Assembly: GCA_964475955.1 (NCBI GenBank)
Contig: CAYYZY010000071.1
Span: 1-35,251, forward strand
DNA from: DATKZH01 sp964475955
Lineage (GTDB): Bacteria; Planctomycetota; Planctomycetia; Pirellulales; Thermoguttaceae
Length of the DNA: 35,251 nt
Direction: 5' to 3'
How positions within the stretch are numbered: the first letter of the stretch is position 1; each line of letters begins with the position of its first letter. Below are positions 26,938-34,461 of this stretch, piece by piece. A program made the translations under genes and the position numbers. The notes under the pieces are model-generated. The model was not told the DNA's origin, did not search any database, and was given only the letters and a program-made list of their open reading frames with translations.

Positions 26938-27007
26938 CGTTGCGATACTCTGTGCTCGAAGTTCGGCATTCATCATTCATCACTCATCATTCAGCATTCC
27001 GCATTCC
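26899..27007. repeat. GAATGATG-family inverted repeat overlapping a gene start
   Basis: Arms at 26899-26926 (GGAATGATGAAGG...) and 26967-27007 (CATTCATCATTC...) are related in inverted orientation. The first arm and the spacer encode the N-terminus of the glycosyltransferase, and the right arm fills the space before the end of the upstream phage-type gene. Confidence 0.7.
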
Positions 27008-27010
27008 CTC

Positions 27011-27718
27011 TCACGCGCTACTCGACGAGCTCGCCTGGCTGGTCCCCAGGACCACGATCTCCCAGCCGACGTTTGGGTGGGCGTCGGCCATGCGCTTCGC
27101 GTAGCCGCGCGTGCCGGGATCGGCGCCCGGCCGGCCGAGAAAATCGGCCACGGGGAACTCGACGGCGGTCCGCACGTACCGGCCCTCGCCCGCGTCGTAG
27201 ACGACCAGGTAGGCCTCGGCCGTGCTGGGGACGTTGGCCAGGCCGTTGGACACCAGCGCGGTCTTCAGCTCAAACCGCCACACGTCCTCGGCAGGCCCCA
27301 GAACCTCCCAGCGGCCGCTCTGGGCGTTGAACTCGGCGTAGACGCGGTCGCCGGCCGCGTACCGGGGAATTGCCACCTCGCCCGAGGCGCCCTCCGCCAG
27401 CGACGCGATCTGGTCGCGGCGGTCGCCGGGGAACGCCTCGACGTGATAGACGCGCACCGTGCGAGCGTAGTCGCCGGCGTCGCGGTAGCCGGGCGTGCCG
27501 GGACCGCCGCCGTCGAAGTGCCAGACCGGCGTGGCCTCGGCGCTGGGGACGTCGTCGCGCGTGCCTTCGACCACCCGCCGCTCGAGCGGCCCGGCGAGCT
27601 GCCACACGCCGATCCGCCGCAGGTCGCGCCCGGCGAGCCGAGCGTCGCTGGGGTTCGCGTTGCCGGCCGCGTCGTTTTCGGCGCGGAAGGGGAAGTCGGT
27701 TGGGTCGTCGAGGGACAT
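27011..27718 (-). CDS. Phage-cluster protein with poly-serine C-terminus
   Basis: 235 residues from ATG 27718 (MSLDDPTDFPFRAENDAAGN). The frame also extends upstream, but through a repeat that encodes no domain. No named family is recognised. The sequence is mostly beta (GVWQLAGPLERRVVEGT, YARTVRVYHVEAFPGDRRDQIASL, RWEVLGPAEDVWRFELKTAL) and hydrophilic, like tail or baseplate accessory proteins. It ends GTSQASSSSSA, a serine run shared with another protein of this cluster. It is the last gene of the structural series and is separated from the one before by 256 bp of repeats. Assignment to the phage module is by position and style only. Confidence 0.6.
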   Translation of the reverse strand: MSLDDPTDFPFRAENDAAGNANPSDARLAGRDLRRIGVWQLAGPLERRVVEGTRDDVPSAEATPVWHFDGGGPGTPGYRDAGDYARTVRVYHVEAFPGDRRDQIASLAEGASGEVAIPRYAAGDRVYAEFNAQSGRWEVLGPAEDVWRFELKTALVSNGLANVPSTAEAYLVVYDAGEGRYVRTAVEFPVADFLGRPGADPGTRGYAKRMADAHPNVGWEIVVLGTSQASSSSSA

Positions 27719-27766
27719 GGGATGCTCGGGGCTTGGAACGTGCCAGTGACTAACCTGGGTAATCCA

Positions 27767-27962
27767 GGGTGGCCGTGGTCGAGCGCAGCGGGCCCACCGT
27801 GCTCCGCGTTCCGGGGGCTCGCTGCGCTCGACCCCGGCCACCCCGCCGCTGTCGCTGAAGTTGTTTCCTGGCTATTCCTTGGGGGGCGAGGCGGAGCCTG
27901 GCGTCAGGGCGCTGGCGGGCGGAGCCTGGGAACGAGTTTTCGGGTTGGAGCCTGGGAACGAG
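27767..27962. repeat. Inverted repeat plus direct repeats inside the structural gene series
   Basis: Arms GGGTGGCCGTGGTCGAGCGC... (27767-27790) and 27820-27843 are inverted copies, 23 of 24 matching. Two direct copies of GGAGCCTGGGAACGAG follow at 27921-27936 and 27947-27962. Both are REP-like and interrupt the otherwise tight phage gene series. Confidence 0.8.
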
Positions 27963-27974
27963 CCGTGTCGGTCG

Positions 27975-28823
27975 TCAGTCGGGCGGGGCGGACTGGAACA
28001 GGGGGTCGAAGTCGGCCAGGTCGTAGAGGCGGTCGGTTCCGTTGGTCAGTTCCACCCAGCCGGGCGGCTTCTCGCGGTAGTGGTGATTCCAGCCGAACAC
28101 CTCGCCCCCGTGCTTGACCGACCGCTCGCGGAACGCGTAGTGGATTTGCCAACAGAACTCCGAGGGTCCGGTCTCCAGTCCGGCGCGGAACAGCTTGTTG
28201 GCCTCGGCGCCCTCGAACAGCAGGGTCGCTTCGGGGCATCCGAGGAACTCGCCCGCGTTCACCTTGCCCTGAAGCGCGTGAATCGCCTCCCACGGCGGAT
28301 TGACCACCTGGTGCCAGATGAGGTGGTGCTCGGTCGTGGGGATCCGCTTGGCGAGGTGGAGGTCGTCGGGGGCGGGGGTCGAGGCGGCGTCGGCGAACGT
28401 CCAGCCGCGGGCCGGAATGGGAAGCGACTCGGCGGCGTAGCGCATCCGGTAGGTGAGCTGGGTGCCGCGCTCGTTTTCGGGCCCGTCGTCGCGGTCGCGG
28501 GGGCTGACCGTCCGGTAGTCGACGACCGCCTTGGCGAAGGAATTCGAGTAGCTGTTCAAGCCTTCGGTCAGATGGCCGAGCGATTTGGCGTCGGGATGGT
28601 CGGGATCGAACGGCTCGTATCGCAGCTTGACGGCGAATACCGACTCCTTGCCCGGGTAGTGAACCGACACGCTCGCCCCGTGCTCGGCCGCCCGGCCCAT
28701 CACCTCCACGGCAAAGGCGTCGCGGTCCTCCCAGGCGACGAGGAACTCGCGGCGCGCGTTGAAGCCGTCGAGTCCGTAGTGTTCGACGGGCGAGCCGCCG
28801 AGTTCCTTGAAGGGGGTGGCCAT
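27975..28823 (-). CDS. Phage structural-cluster protein, unknown function
   Basis: 282 residues from ATG 28823 (MATPFKELGGSPVEHYGLDG). FNARREFLVAWEDRDAFAVEVMG and VFAVKLRYEPFDPDHPD suggest a beta-rich N-terminal domain. The C-terminal half (LIWHQVVNPPWEAIHALQGKVN, LLFEGAEANKLFRAG, CWQIHYAFRERSVKHGGEVFGWNHHYR) is rich in Trp and His. I do not recognise the family. It follows the tail-tube gene by 23 bp on the same strand, where phages carry tail chaperones or tape measure; it is too short and not helical enough for a tape measure. A role in tail or baseplate assembly is inferred from position. Confidence 0.65.
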   Translation of the reverse strand: MATPFKELGGSPVEHYGLDGFNARREFLVAWEDRDAFAVEVMGRAAEHGASVSVHYPGKESVFAVKLRYEPFDPDHPDAKSLGHLTEGLNSYSNSFAKAVVDYRTVSPRDRDDGPENERGTQLTYRMRYAAESLPIPARGWTFADAASTPAPDDLHLAKRIPTTEHHLIWHQVVNPPWEAIHALQGKVNAGEFLGCPEATLLFEGAEANKLFRAGLETGPSEFCWQIHYAFRERSVKHGGEVFGWNHHYREKPPGWVELTNGTDRLYDLADFDPLFQSAPPD

Positions 28824-28846
28824 GGGCGTGCTCCGTGATGCGCCGG

Positions 28847-29242
28847 CTAGGGCTTGCCGAGGATTCCGTGGGCGGCGATCGGGCCGTTTCCGGAGAAGCG
28901 GACGACGTGGCCGACCGCCGTCCCCTCGCTGATGTCGACTTCGGCGCGGATCGCCTCGATGATCGCCGGGACCTCGTAATAGTTGGCCCCCGAGTCGTCG
29001 ACGTGCAGTTCGAGCGTGGCCGCGTCGCCTTCCTCCACGGGCACGCCGGCCGAGTCGCTCGCCTTGATCTCGAACCGCCCGGCGCAATCCTTCACGCCCG
29101 GCACGCGCCGGCGCGCGCCGCCCGTGTCGTTGGCCGTGTACGCCTTGGCCCGGCCGGTCTTCTCGATTCTCCAGTGGGTGACGCGGGCCACCTCCCCGTC
29201 GCCGAGCTTGAGCGTGCCGTCTTTTCCGCTGATGACCGACAT
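28847..29242 (-). CDS. Phage tail tube-like protein
   Basis: 131 residues. I take ATG 29242 (MSVISGKDGTLKLGDGEV), which has GGGGGA ten bases upstream; ATG 29266 would overlap the previous gene. The pattern GKDG-L-LG--EVA-VT-W-IE, then AYTANDTGGARRRVPGVKDCAGRFEIK and ATLELHVDDS--YYEVPAIIEAIRAEVDISEGTAVGHVVRFSGNG, is that of tail tube proteins of siphophage-like elements: a beta-barrel with a central loop and a final strand written as F-G-NG. It sits behind the tail-completion genes as expected. The family call is by eye. Confidence 0.6.
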   Translation of the reverse strand: MSVISGKDGTLKLGDGEVARVTHWRIEKTGRAKAYTANDTGGARRRVPGVKDCAGRFEIKASDSAGVPVEEGDAATLELHVDDSGANYYEVPAIIEAIRAEVDISEGTAVGHVVRFSGNGPIAAHGILGKP

Positions 29243-29258
29243 GCCAATTATCCCCCTA

Positions 29259-29810
29259 TCAACCACCGGACGACGAGGACGACGACGAATCGCCGTCGCC
29301 GACGAGCGTTCCCAGGATGGCGACGTCGTACGTGACTCCGCCTTCGACCGCGGCGATTTGCAGCGACGCGGCGCCGGCGGCCACCTCCCAGCCGTCGCCC
29401 GAATTGCACAACAGCAGGGGGCAGTCGGGCATCACCTTGACCGTGTCGCCGGCGGCGCCGAAGGGGGCGTGCCACTCGTCGACCGCGGCCCCGCCCACCA
29501 GCAGGTAGCCGCTCCCCGGGGCGCTCGTGTTCACAAGCAGCACGGCCTTCACCTTGGCCAGCGGGATGAGGATCGTGTCGCCGAAGCAGCTCATTGCCAG
29601 CGCGTCGAGATCGAGCGTGGTCGATTCCCCGGAGGCGAGCGATTGCCCGTCGGCGTGCCAGACGGCGTCGGCCTGGTCCGCTTCGGCCCCGTTGGCGAGG
29701 CGCTTGTCGAACGCCAGCCGGTTGCTGTCGGTGATCAGGGAGCTGCCCACCCGGTCGTCCCACGTCCAGGCGAGCTTGGCGTGGATGGAGCTTCGCAGCG
29801 TGGTCGTCAT
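29259..29810 (-). CDS. Phage tail-region protein with poly-serine C-terminus
   Basis: 183 residues starting MTTTLRSSIHAKLAWTWDDRVG. The sequence is beta-rich (TLDLDALAMSCFGDTILIPLAKVKAVLLVN, SLQIAAVEGGVTYDVAILGTL) with an HAPFG and GDTVKVMPDCPLLLCN stretch, and resembles planctomycete phage-like tail proteins I recall. It ends GDGDSSSSSSSGG, encoded mostly by TCG repeats. It starts 3 nt after the previous stop, so it is tightly coupled to the tail-completion gene and is probably a tail or tail-terminator component. Confidence 0.6.
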   Translation of the reverse strand: MTTTLRSSIHAKLAWTWDDRVGSSLITDSNRLAFDKRLANGAEADQADAVWHADGQSLASGESTTLDLDALAMSCFGDTILIPLAKVKAVLLVNTSAPGSGYLLVGGAAVDEWHAPFGAAGDTVKVMPDCPLLLCNSGDGWEVAAGAASLQIAAVEGGVTYDVAILGTLVGDGDSSSSSSSGG

Positions 29811-29813
29811 CGT

Positions 29814-30215
29814 TCAGACCCCGGAGGAAAGATGGACCTGGACCAGGAAGTCGACGGTGAACTGCCAGGTGCCGTCGGTGTGTTGCGTGGCGGAGTCGTC
29901 GGTGCGCCGCATCTGGACCACGCGATCGTCGCCGTCCAGGGGGAAGTCGGTGCGATCGAAGGCCGTCTTCACCCGGCCGACGACGGCCCGCCCGGCGTCG
30001 TAGTCGTCGTGCCAAACGCTCACGCGCAGGGTGACTTCGTCGAGCGCGTCGCCCGCATTGGTGCGAAAAGCGGTGCGGCTCGCCCGGCGCGCGATCGTGG
30101 CGCGAGGGAGGACCGCGCCGAGCGAGCGGCCGGTCTTTACGTGCTCCGCGGCCACGAGCGAGTTCAAGGCGTCGTCGTCGGCCCAGCGCTGGTGGATGGC
30201 TTGTTCGAGATTCAC
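29814..30215 (-). CDS. Phage tail completion-like protein
   Basis: 133 residues starting MNLEQAIHQRWADDDALNSLV. The order is an N-terminal helix, VKTGRSLGAVLPRATI, a beta strand with LDEVTLRVSVWHDDYDAGRAVV, VKTAFDRTDFPLDGDDRV and finally DGTWQFTVDFLVQVHLSS. This follows the minor tail/terminator proteins of the DUF3168 (gp17/HK97 gp10-like) type, in which the last strand gives W--T--F-V. The location between the head-tail adaptor and the tail tube fits that role. Confidence 0.55.
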   Translation of the reverse strand: MNLEQAIHQRWADDDALNSLVAAEHVKTGRSLGAVLPRATIARRASRTAFRTNAGDALDEVTLRVSVWHDDYDAGRAVVGRVKTAFDRTDFPLDGDDRVVQMRRTDDSATQHTDGTWQFTVDFLVQVHLSSGV

Positions 30216-30239
30216 CGGACGGCTCCCCTCGGTAGACGG

Positions 30240-30884
30240 TCACTCCACGCGGGTCACGTCGATTTCCACCAGCGCGTCGATCCGCTCCGCCTTGCGATAC
30301 CGGGCGACGCGATAGACGCTCCCGTCGGGCCCCTTGAGCCGGTGCGTCTGGTCCAGCGGCACCTCGTCGGCGAGGAACACCTTGAACCGGGCCGTCGTCG
30401 CCAACCGTTCCTGCCCTTCGTCGACTCGGACCTCCTCGGGCTGGATGCGGGCGCGGAGGCCCGTCTTCCACACGTGCCACGTCGGCCGATCCGCTCCCCC
30501 CGCGCCCTTGGCGAAGGTGGCCTTTTCGACGTCGACGTACTGGTCGAGCCCGTGGACGACCGCCAGGTTGCGGGCGGTGCATCGCCAGCGCCCGCCGAGC
30601 GCGGCCTTCTGCACTTCGAGCACGGTCCACCGCCGGCCGTCTTCATCGACGATCACGTCGCCGGGCCGGGGCGAGGTGGTCAGCTCCGCCGCCGGCAGGT
30701 GCCAAACGACGTCGCCGGCCGTGTAGCGGCCCCCCGACTCCTGGGCCTCGCGCGTTCGGGTCGGACGCCGCAGCGCGTGCGTCACCTCGGTACCGGCCGA
30801 GCCGCCGGGCCGAGTGACGGTGACCGGCGAGAGGCCGTCGGCCACGTCCGCCAGGTCGTTTCGCGGATCGAAATCGAGGGCCAT
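30240..30884 (-). CDS. Probable head-tail adaptor with two similar beta-barrel segments
   Basis: 214 residues from ATG 30884, whose first base is the last base of the previous stop (TGATG overlap), so translation is coupled. Two segments resemble the head-tail joining fold (PF05521-like): PGDVIVDEDGRRWTVLEVQKAALGGRWRC and ADEVPLDQTHRLKGPDGSVYRVARYRKAERIDALVEI. Each contains a D-DG--W/Y-V pattern followed by a strand. A tandem copy of one fold is therefore likely. The position after the capsid genes supports a head closure or neck role. Confidence 0.55.
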   Translation of the reverse strand: MALDFDPRNDLADVADGLSPVTVTRPGGSAGTEVTHALRRPTRTREAQESGGRYTAGDVVWHLPAAELTTSPRPGDVIVDEDGRRWTVLEVQKAALGGRWRCTARNLAVVHGLDQYVDVEKATFAKGAGGADRPTWHVWKTGLRARIQPEEVRVDEGQERLATTARFKVFLADEVPLDQTHRLKGPDGSVYRVARYRKAERIDALVEIDVTRVE

Positions 30885-31099
30885 CAGGTCGTCCCCTGCG
30901 AGCGGATCTCGAACGGTTCCTCGCCGGCCAGCTTCTTCTCGCACCAGTCGACGGTCGCCTGGAGTCGGGCGAGGTAGGCGTTCCAGGAGACCGACTGGCC
31001 GTCGATGTAGTACGTCGGTTTCGGGTCGGCGGTCAGATCGGCCATCATCGCCAGGGTTTGGCTCCGGATGGTCCGAATTTGTTCCAGGTCGCTGGACAT
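30884..31099 (-). CDS. Small phage-cluster protein
   Basis: 71 residues: an N-terminal helix (LEQIRTIRSQTLAMMADLTA) followed by KPTYYIDGQSVSWNAYLARLQ and TVDWCEKKLAGEEPFEI. The Tyr-Ile-Asp-Gly-Gln-Ser-Val-Ser-Trp stretch recalls small neck proteins. It overlaps the following gene by one base and lies 9 bp after the one before, so it is part of the same operon. Function unknown. Confidence 0.65.
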   Translation of the reverse strand: MSSDLEQIRTIRSQTLAMMADLTADPKPTYYIDGQSVSWNAYLARLQATVDWCEKKLAGEEPFEIRSQGTT

Positions 31100-31108
31100 G
31101 GGAATCCC

Positions 31109-31507
31109 TCAGATGGCATGGAGGCGAAATCGCACCAGGATCACCTGGCCGCTCGCGGGGGTCAGCTCGAACACGACGCGGTAAAGCCGGCCCGCAATGG
31201 TGAACACCTGGTTGGTGGAGACGTCCAACACGTGCTTGAAGTTGTAGCCCGAGTCGTCGACGTCCCACAGCGGGTCGTTCTGAAGCTCGTCGTAGATCAG
31301 CGAAGCGACGTCGACCGCTACGCCGGTGTGCCCGGCGACGGCCGCGCCGGCATCGGGGTCGCTTTCGTCCAGCAAGTAGGCGGTGTACCGGGCCGAAGCG
31401 AGGTCGGCCTGGGTGACGGGCGTTGCGTCGGCTCCCACGACCCGGGCCAAAAGCGTGGCCGAGCCGTTCTTGAACACCACGCCGTGGACGTCGGACGCGT
31501 TAGCCAT
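31109..31507 (-). CDS. Phage-cluster beta-rich protein
   Basis: 132 residues starting MANASDVHGVVFKNGSATLLARVVG. The spacing of GHTGVAVDVASLIYDELQNDPLWDVDDSGYNFKHVLD and YRVVFELTPASGQVILVRFRLHAI suggests an immunoglobulin-like or beta-sandwich structural protein. It overlaps the stop of the LamG gene by 8 bp. I recall similar proteins in planctomycete phage-like clusters, but no function. Confidence 0.65.
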   Translation of the reverse strand: MANASDVHGVVFKNGSATLLARVVGADATPVTQADLASARYTAYLLDESDPDAGAAVAGHTGVAVDVASLIYDELQNDPLWDVDDSGYNFKHVLDVSTNQVFTIAGRLYRVVFELTPASGQVILVRFRLHAI

Positions 31508-32456
31508 GGGCGGCTCCTGCCAGTTGACCGGGGAGGAAGACTTGTCCTTGGCACGCGCCGGGCACTTGGTGCCGGCCCGCCGCGGTTCCCGTGTGCCAGA
31601 CCCGGCCGGCCACCGCGCGATAGGGCCCGGCGACGGCGGCCTTCACGCCTCGCGACGCGCCGCCTGCTACCGGCCGGATCCACCCCCGGTAGAATGGATC
31701 GCGCGAGGCGAGCACCCGGACCTCCCCGGCGCTCAGCAGGCGGTTCCAGAGGCACGGGTCGGCAACGCGGCCCTGCCAGTACTGCTGGAACCCGGAGAAG
31801 GTGTTTTCGCGTCCGATACTGAGCGGAGCGGCCGTTGCGACGATGCCGTTCAACGCATCGCCGAGAACGAGCCAGGTCGCCAGGCCGGTTTCTTCGACGC
31901 CGTCGATCCACAACCGGGGCGTCGTGCCGTCGCCGGGATAGACGACCGCGCAGTGGTACCAGACGTCGCGCGCCAGGGCCGTGTTGCTGTTGGCGCTCCA
32001 GTAGTTGGTCCCGTCCTTGCGAAACGCGATCTTCAGGCAGTCGTTGTCGCCGTAGGTGGTCACGCCCCATCCGCCCTCCACGCTCCACTTGCCGAAGACC
32101 CCGTCGTATCCGGTGACGGCCCTCGTCCTTCGCAGCCAGAGTGCGAACGAGAATCGCGTGGTCAGTTGGAGGGAAGGGTGGTCGTCCGCCTCCACGTAAT
32201 CGTCGATCCCGTCGAACTGAAGCACGCGCCGGCCCAGCTCGGCGTCGAAGGGCCAGGCCGTCGCGGGGCTCGCGTTCGCCAGCGTGCCGTGGTTTCGCCG
32301 ACGACGCGGCAGCTCGCCGCCGTCGTGGCACGTCTCCCGCCCCGCCAAATAGCCGAGCGCGGCGAACACCAGCCCCCGACTCAAGCGATGATTCGGATCC
32401 AGCCGGAATGTCTTCGGCCGCGCGCGGGCATGTGTGGGGAGGACTGAGAGCGACAT
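31500..32456 (-). CDS. LamG-like concanavalin-type domain protein in phage cluster
   Basis: 318 residues starting MSLSVLPTHARARPKTFRLD. The domain runs from VLQFDGIDDYVEADDHPSLQ (about residue 78) through FSFALWLRR, WYHCAVVYPGDGTTPRLWIDGVEE, LSIGRENTFSGFQQYWQGRVADPCLWNRLLSAGEV, the order of strands in LamG_3 (PF13385) domains. These bind carbohydrates or proteins. The opening NHRLSRGLVFAALGYLAG ('former' of many phage LamG proteins) is typical. No signal peptide is visible, which suits a virion decoration or receptor-binding component. It lies between capsid and neck genes, an uncommon place for such a domain. Confidence 0.8.
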   Translation of the reverse strand: MSLSVLPTHARARPKTFRLDPNHRLSRGLVFAALGYLAGRETCHDGGELPRRRRNHGTLANASPATAWPFDAELGRRVLQFDGIDDYVEADDHPSLQLTTRFSFALWLRRTRAVTGYDGVFGKWSVEGGWGVTTYGDNDCLKIAFRKDGTNYWSANSNTALARDVWYHCAVVYPGDGTTPRLWIDGVEETGLATWLVLGDALNGIVATAAPLSIGRENTFSGFQQYWQGRVADPCLWNRLLSAGEVRVLASRDPFYRGWIRPVAGGASRGVKAAVAGPYRAVAGRVWHTGTAAGRHQVPGACQGQVFLPGQLAGAAHG

Positions 32457-32514
32457 GTGAGTTCTCGGAAACAGGTGGGGAGCTTTGAAAACGGGAGGGG
32501 CTTTGAAAACAGGA

Positions 32515-32654
32515 GGGAACGGAGGAAACAGAGAAGGAAAATGGGGAAGATGGATGGGGCGATCTTTGGTTCTTCAACCGCCTTCCCCGCATCCTTCATC
32601 CTTCATCCTTCATCCTTCATCTCTCATCCTCCTTCCTCTGTTTCCTCCGTTCCC
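32515..32654. repeat. Inverted repeat flanking a (CCTTCAT)n tract
   Basis: GGGAACGGAGGAAACAGAG (32515-32533) is repeated in inverted form at 32630-32654. Between them lies a run of CCTTCAT units (about 32590-32620), the same family as at 2818-2911. It separates the 159-residue gene from the LamG gene. Confidence 0.75.
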
Positions 32655-32690
32655 TCATGTCTCTAATCCTCTTCCCTCTCTTCCTTCCCG

Positions 32691-33170
32691 TTACCCCGCT
32701 TGCCAACTGAACACGGTCGAGGCGGTGTCGGCTCCGTTGAGGCTGACCGAGGCGATGGGGCCGATCAGGTGCTGGTCGACGTCGCCCGACGTATCCGGAT
32801 CGGCCGCGTCGTCGCTGGGCCAGTTCGAGGCGTTGGTCGAGAACTCGACGAACAGCTCGACGGTGCCGCTGGCCGAGGCGTTGTCGGCGGTCACGTCGAG
32901 CTGCCCGTAGATGCCTTCGTACTTGTTCGACGAGTTGTCGATGTAGCCCGCGCCCGAGGCGTCCATCGATTTCCACGACGCGTCGACGATCGTATCTCCG
33001 GCGCCGAACCCGAAATCGTCGCTCGCTTCCGCCCCCTCCACCAGCGCGCCGCTCGGGTCGCGCTTCCACGGGGCGTAGCGGATCGCCAGCCGGGCGCCGG
33101 AGTCGTAGTTCAGGTCCTGACCGGTCTTGTTCTTGGCGACCAGCCGCCAGTATTTGGGCAACATGCTCAT
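32691..33170 (-). CDS. Phage head-region protein, unknown function
   Basis: 159 residues from ATG 33170 (MSMLPKYWRLVAKNKTGQDL), with GGAG just upstream and 11 bp from the major capsid stop. The frame runs upstream through the capsid gene antisense-free region but only this part has plausible coding character. DFGFGAGDTIVDASWKSMD, GYIDNSSNKYEGIYGQLDVTADN and GTVELFVEFSTNASNWPSDDAAD read like an all-beta protein. It ends SVSLNGADTASTVFSWQAG. A capsid decoration or head-fibre role is possible from position. Confidence 0.65.
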   Translation of the reverse strand: MSMLPKYWRLVAKNKTGQDLNYDSGARLAIRYAPWKRDPSGALVEGAEASDDFGFGAGDTIVDASWKSMDASGAGYIDNSSNKYEGIYGQLDVTADNASASGTVELFVEFSTNASNWPSDDAADPDTSGDVDQHLIGPIASVSLNGADTASTVFSWQAG

Positions 33171-33181
33171 CGCTCCGAAGA

Positions 33182-34372
33182 CTACTCCCCGCTCGACGCC
33201 GGGCCGGTGCACTTGACCACGTACCGCGGGTTGAGCACGGCGGCCGCGCCCCGCTCGCTCGCCTTGAAACGGACGACGATGTCCTGGTTGAAGTCGGCCT
33301 CGCTTCCCGGCGGCGACTGGGTGACGGTGATGGGCCAGTTCTCCATGTAGGCGAACGCCTTGCGCAGGTCGCCGAGGAACCACCACTTCTTCGCGTCGGC
33401 GGCCGGCTCGCCGGAGGCGACGATCCGGCGGTAGGCCAACCGGCTCTCGGCCACGCGGTAGTTGCCCAGCGGGTTGGCGCTGACGGTCGTCGTGGCGGTG
33501 CCGTCGGCCGCGTAGTGGAGCTCGGCGGCGTTGAACACGCGATGGGCCGCGTGGCGATAGGCGGGCATCACCAGCACGGTAGTCGCCTGGATCAGCACCG
33601 GCTCGCCCGTGTTGGGGTCGAGCACGTCGGCGAAGAGCTGCTCGGCGGCGTCGACGTTGTTCCAGTCGGTCAGCTCGTTGTCGGCCAGCACGTTGATCCA
33701 CGGCCCGCCGTCGCCCGAGGCGTAGTACGTGTTGTACTCGGTGCCCTTCCACTTGTAGTTGTTGGTCACGCCGATCACGAGGTCCAGGAGCCGCTTCTCC
33801 TTGTTCAGGCCGAGCACCTCGCCCACTTCGGCGGCCCGGCTGAGCACGAGGTTGGTGCGGTCGAAGAAGATGGCCTCGCGCGTGACCGGCACGATCAGGC
33901 CGTGCTTGGTGGTCGAGGGGGTTTCGATGTAGTCTTCGCCGAAGCCGACGTGCGGATAGGGCATCCCCGGGTGGACTTCGGTCGCTTCGTCCTTCACGCG
34001 CCCGACGCCGGGGATCTTCTCGCCGTCGAGCCGCGTGGGGACGGTGCTCACCAGCTTGGAGACAACGAACGCCTCCTGCGTGTAGGCCTCCTTGATCTTC
34101 GAGTAGATCACCTGGCCGGTGACGTTGAGGAAGGCGGTTACGTCGACCCCTTCGCCCGCCTCGAGCAGGCTCAACGGACCGGCCGCCCGCGGATCGAGCG
34201 AACGGACCCATTCGTGGCCGGCGGGCACAAGCCCTTCGGCCAGGTCGCGGAGGCTGAAGTCCTCCGGCTTGAGTTCTCGCTGGGCAAGCGCCTCGGAGAG
34301 GTGATGGACGGTCTTCTCGGCGCCGTCGAGTTCGTATCGGCGGCGGAGCTCTCGGCATTTGATCGTTGCCAC
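33182..34372 (-). CDS. Phage major capsid-like protein
   Basis: 396 residues. The GTG start at 34372 follows GGGAGGA by eight bases; an extension to 34489 lacks any ribosome-binding site. The N-terminus (about 1-60) is helical and charged, like a delta/scaffold domain. TAFLNVTGQVIYSKIKEAY, FFDRTNLVLSRAAEVGEVLGLNKEKRLLDLVIG, VLIQATTVLVMPAYRHAA and RRIVASGEPAADAKKWWFLGDLRKAFAYMENWPI follow the layout of HK97-fold coat proteins found in planctomycete genomes. It heads the head-tail series, which supports the call. Portal, protease and terminase would lie upstream, beyond the window edge. Confidence 0.7.
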   Translation of the reverse strand: MATIKCRELRRRYELDGAEKTVHHLSEALAQRELKPEDFSLRDLAEGLVPAGHEWVRSLDPRAAGPLSLLEAGEGVDVTAFLNVTGQVIYSKIKEAYTQEAFVVSKLVSTVPTRLDGEKIPGVGRVKDEATEVHPGMPYPHVGFGEDYIETPSTTKHGLIVPVTREAIFFDRTNLVLSRAAEVGEVLGLNKEKRLLDLVIGVTNNYKWKGTEYNTYYASGDGGPWINVLADNELTDWNNVDAAEQLFADVLDPNTGEPVLIQATTVLVMPAYRHAAHRVFNAAELHYAADGTATTTVSANPLGNYRVAESRLAYRRIVASGEPAADAKKWWFLGDLRKAFAYMENWPITVTQSPPGSEADFNQDIVVRFKASERGAAAVLNPRYVVKCTGPASSGE

Positions 34373-34461
34373 GGACGTGTTCCTCCCAATCTGCGGAGTA
34401 ACGGTTTCTTGTGATTGCGGCCGGCTGCCGCGGGCGTTGCGGCTGCCGTGGGCGGCGCCGG

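Noticed and set aside
2818..32660. The (GGATGAA)n tracts as a CRISPR array
   Set aside because: Units are 7-8 bp without spacers of constant length, and no cas genes are present.
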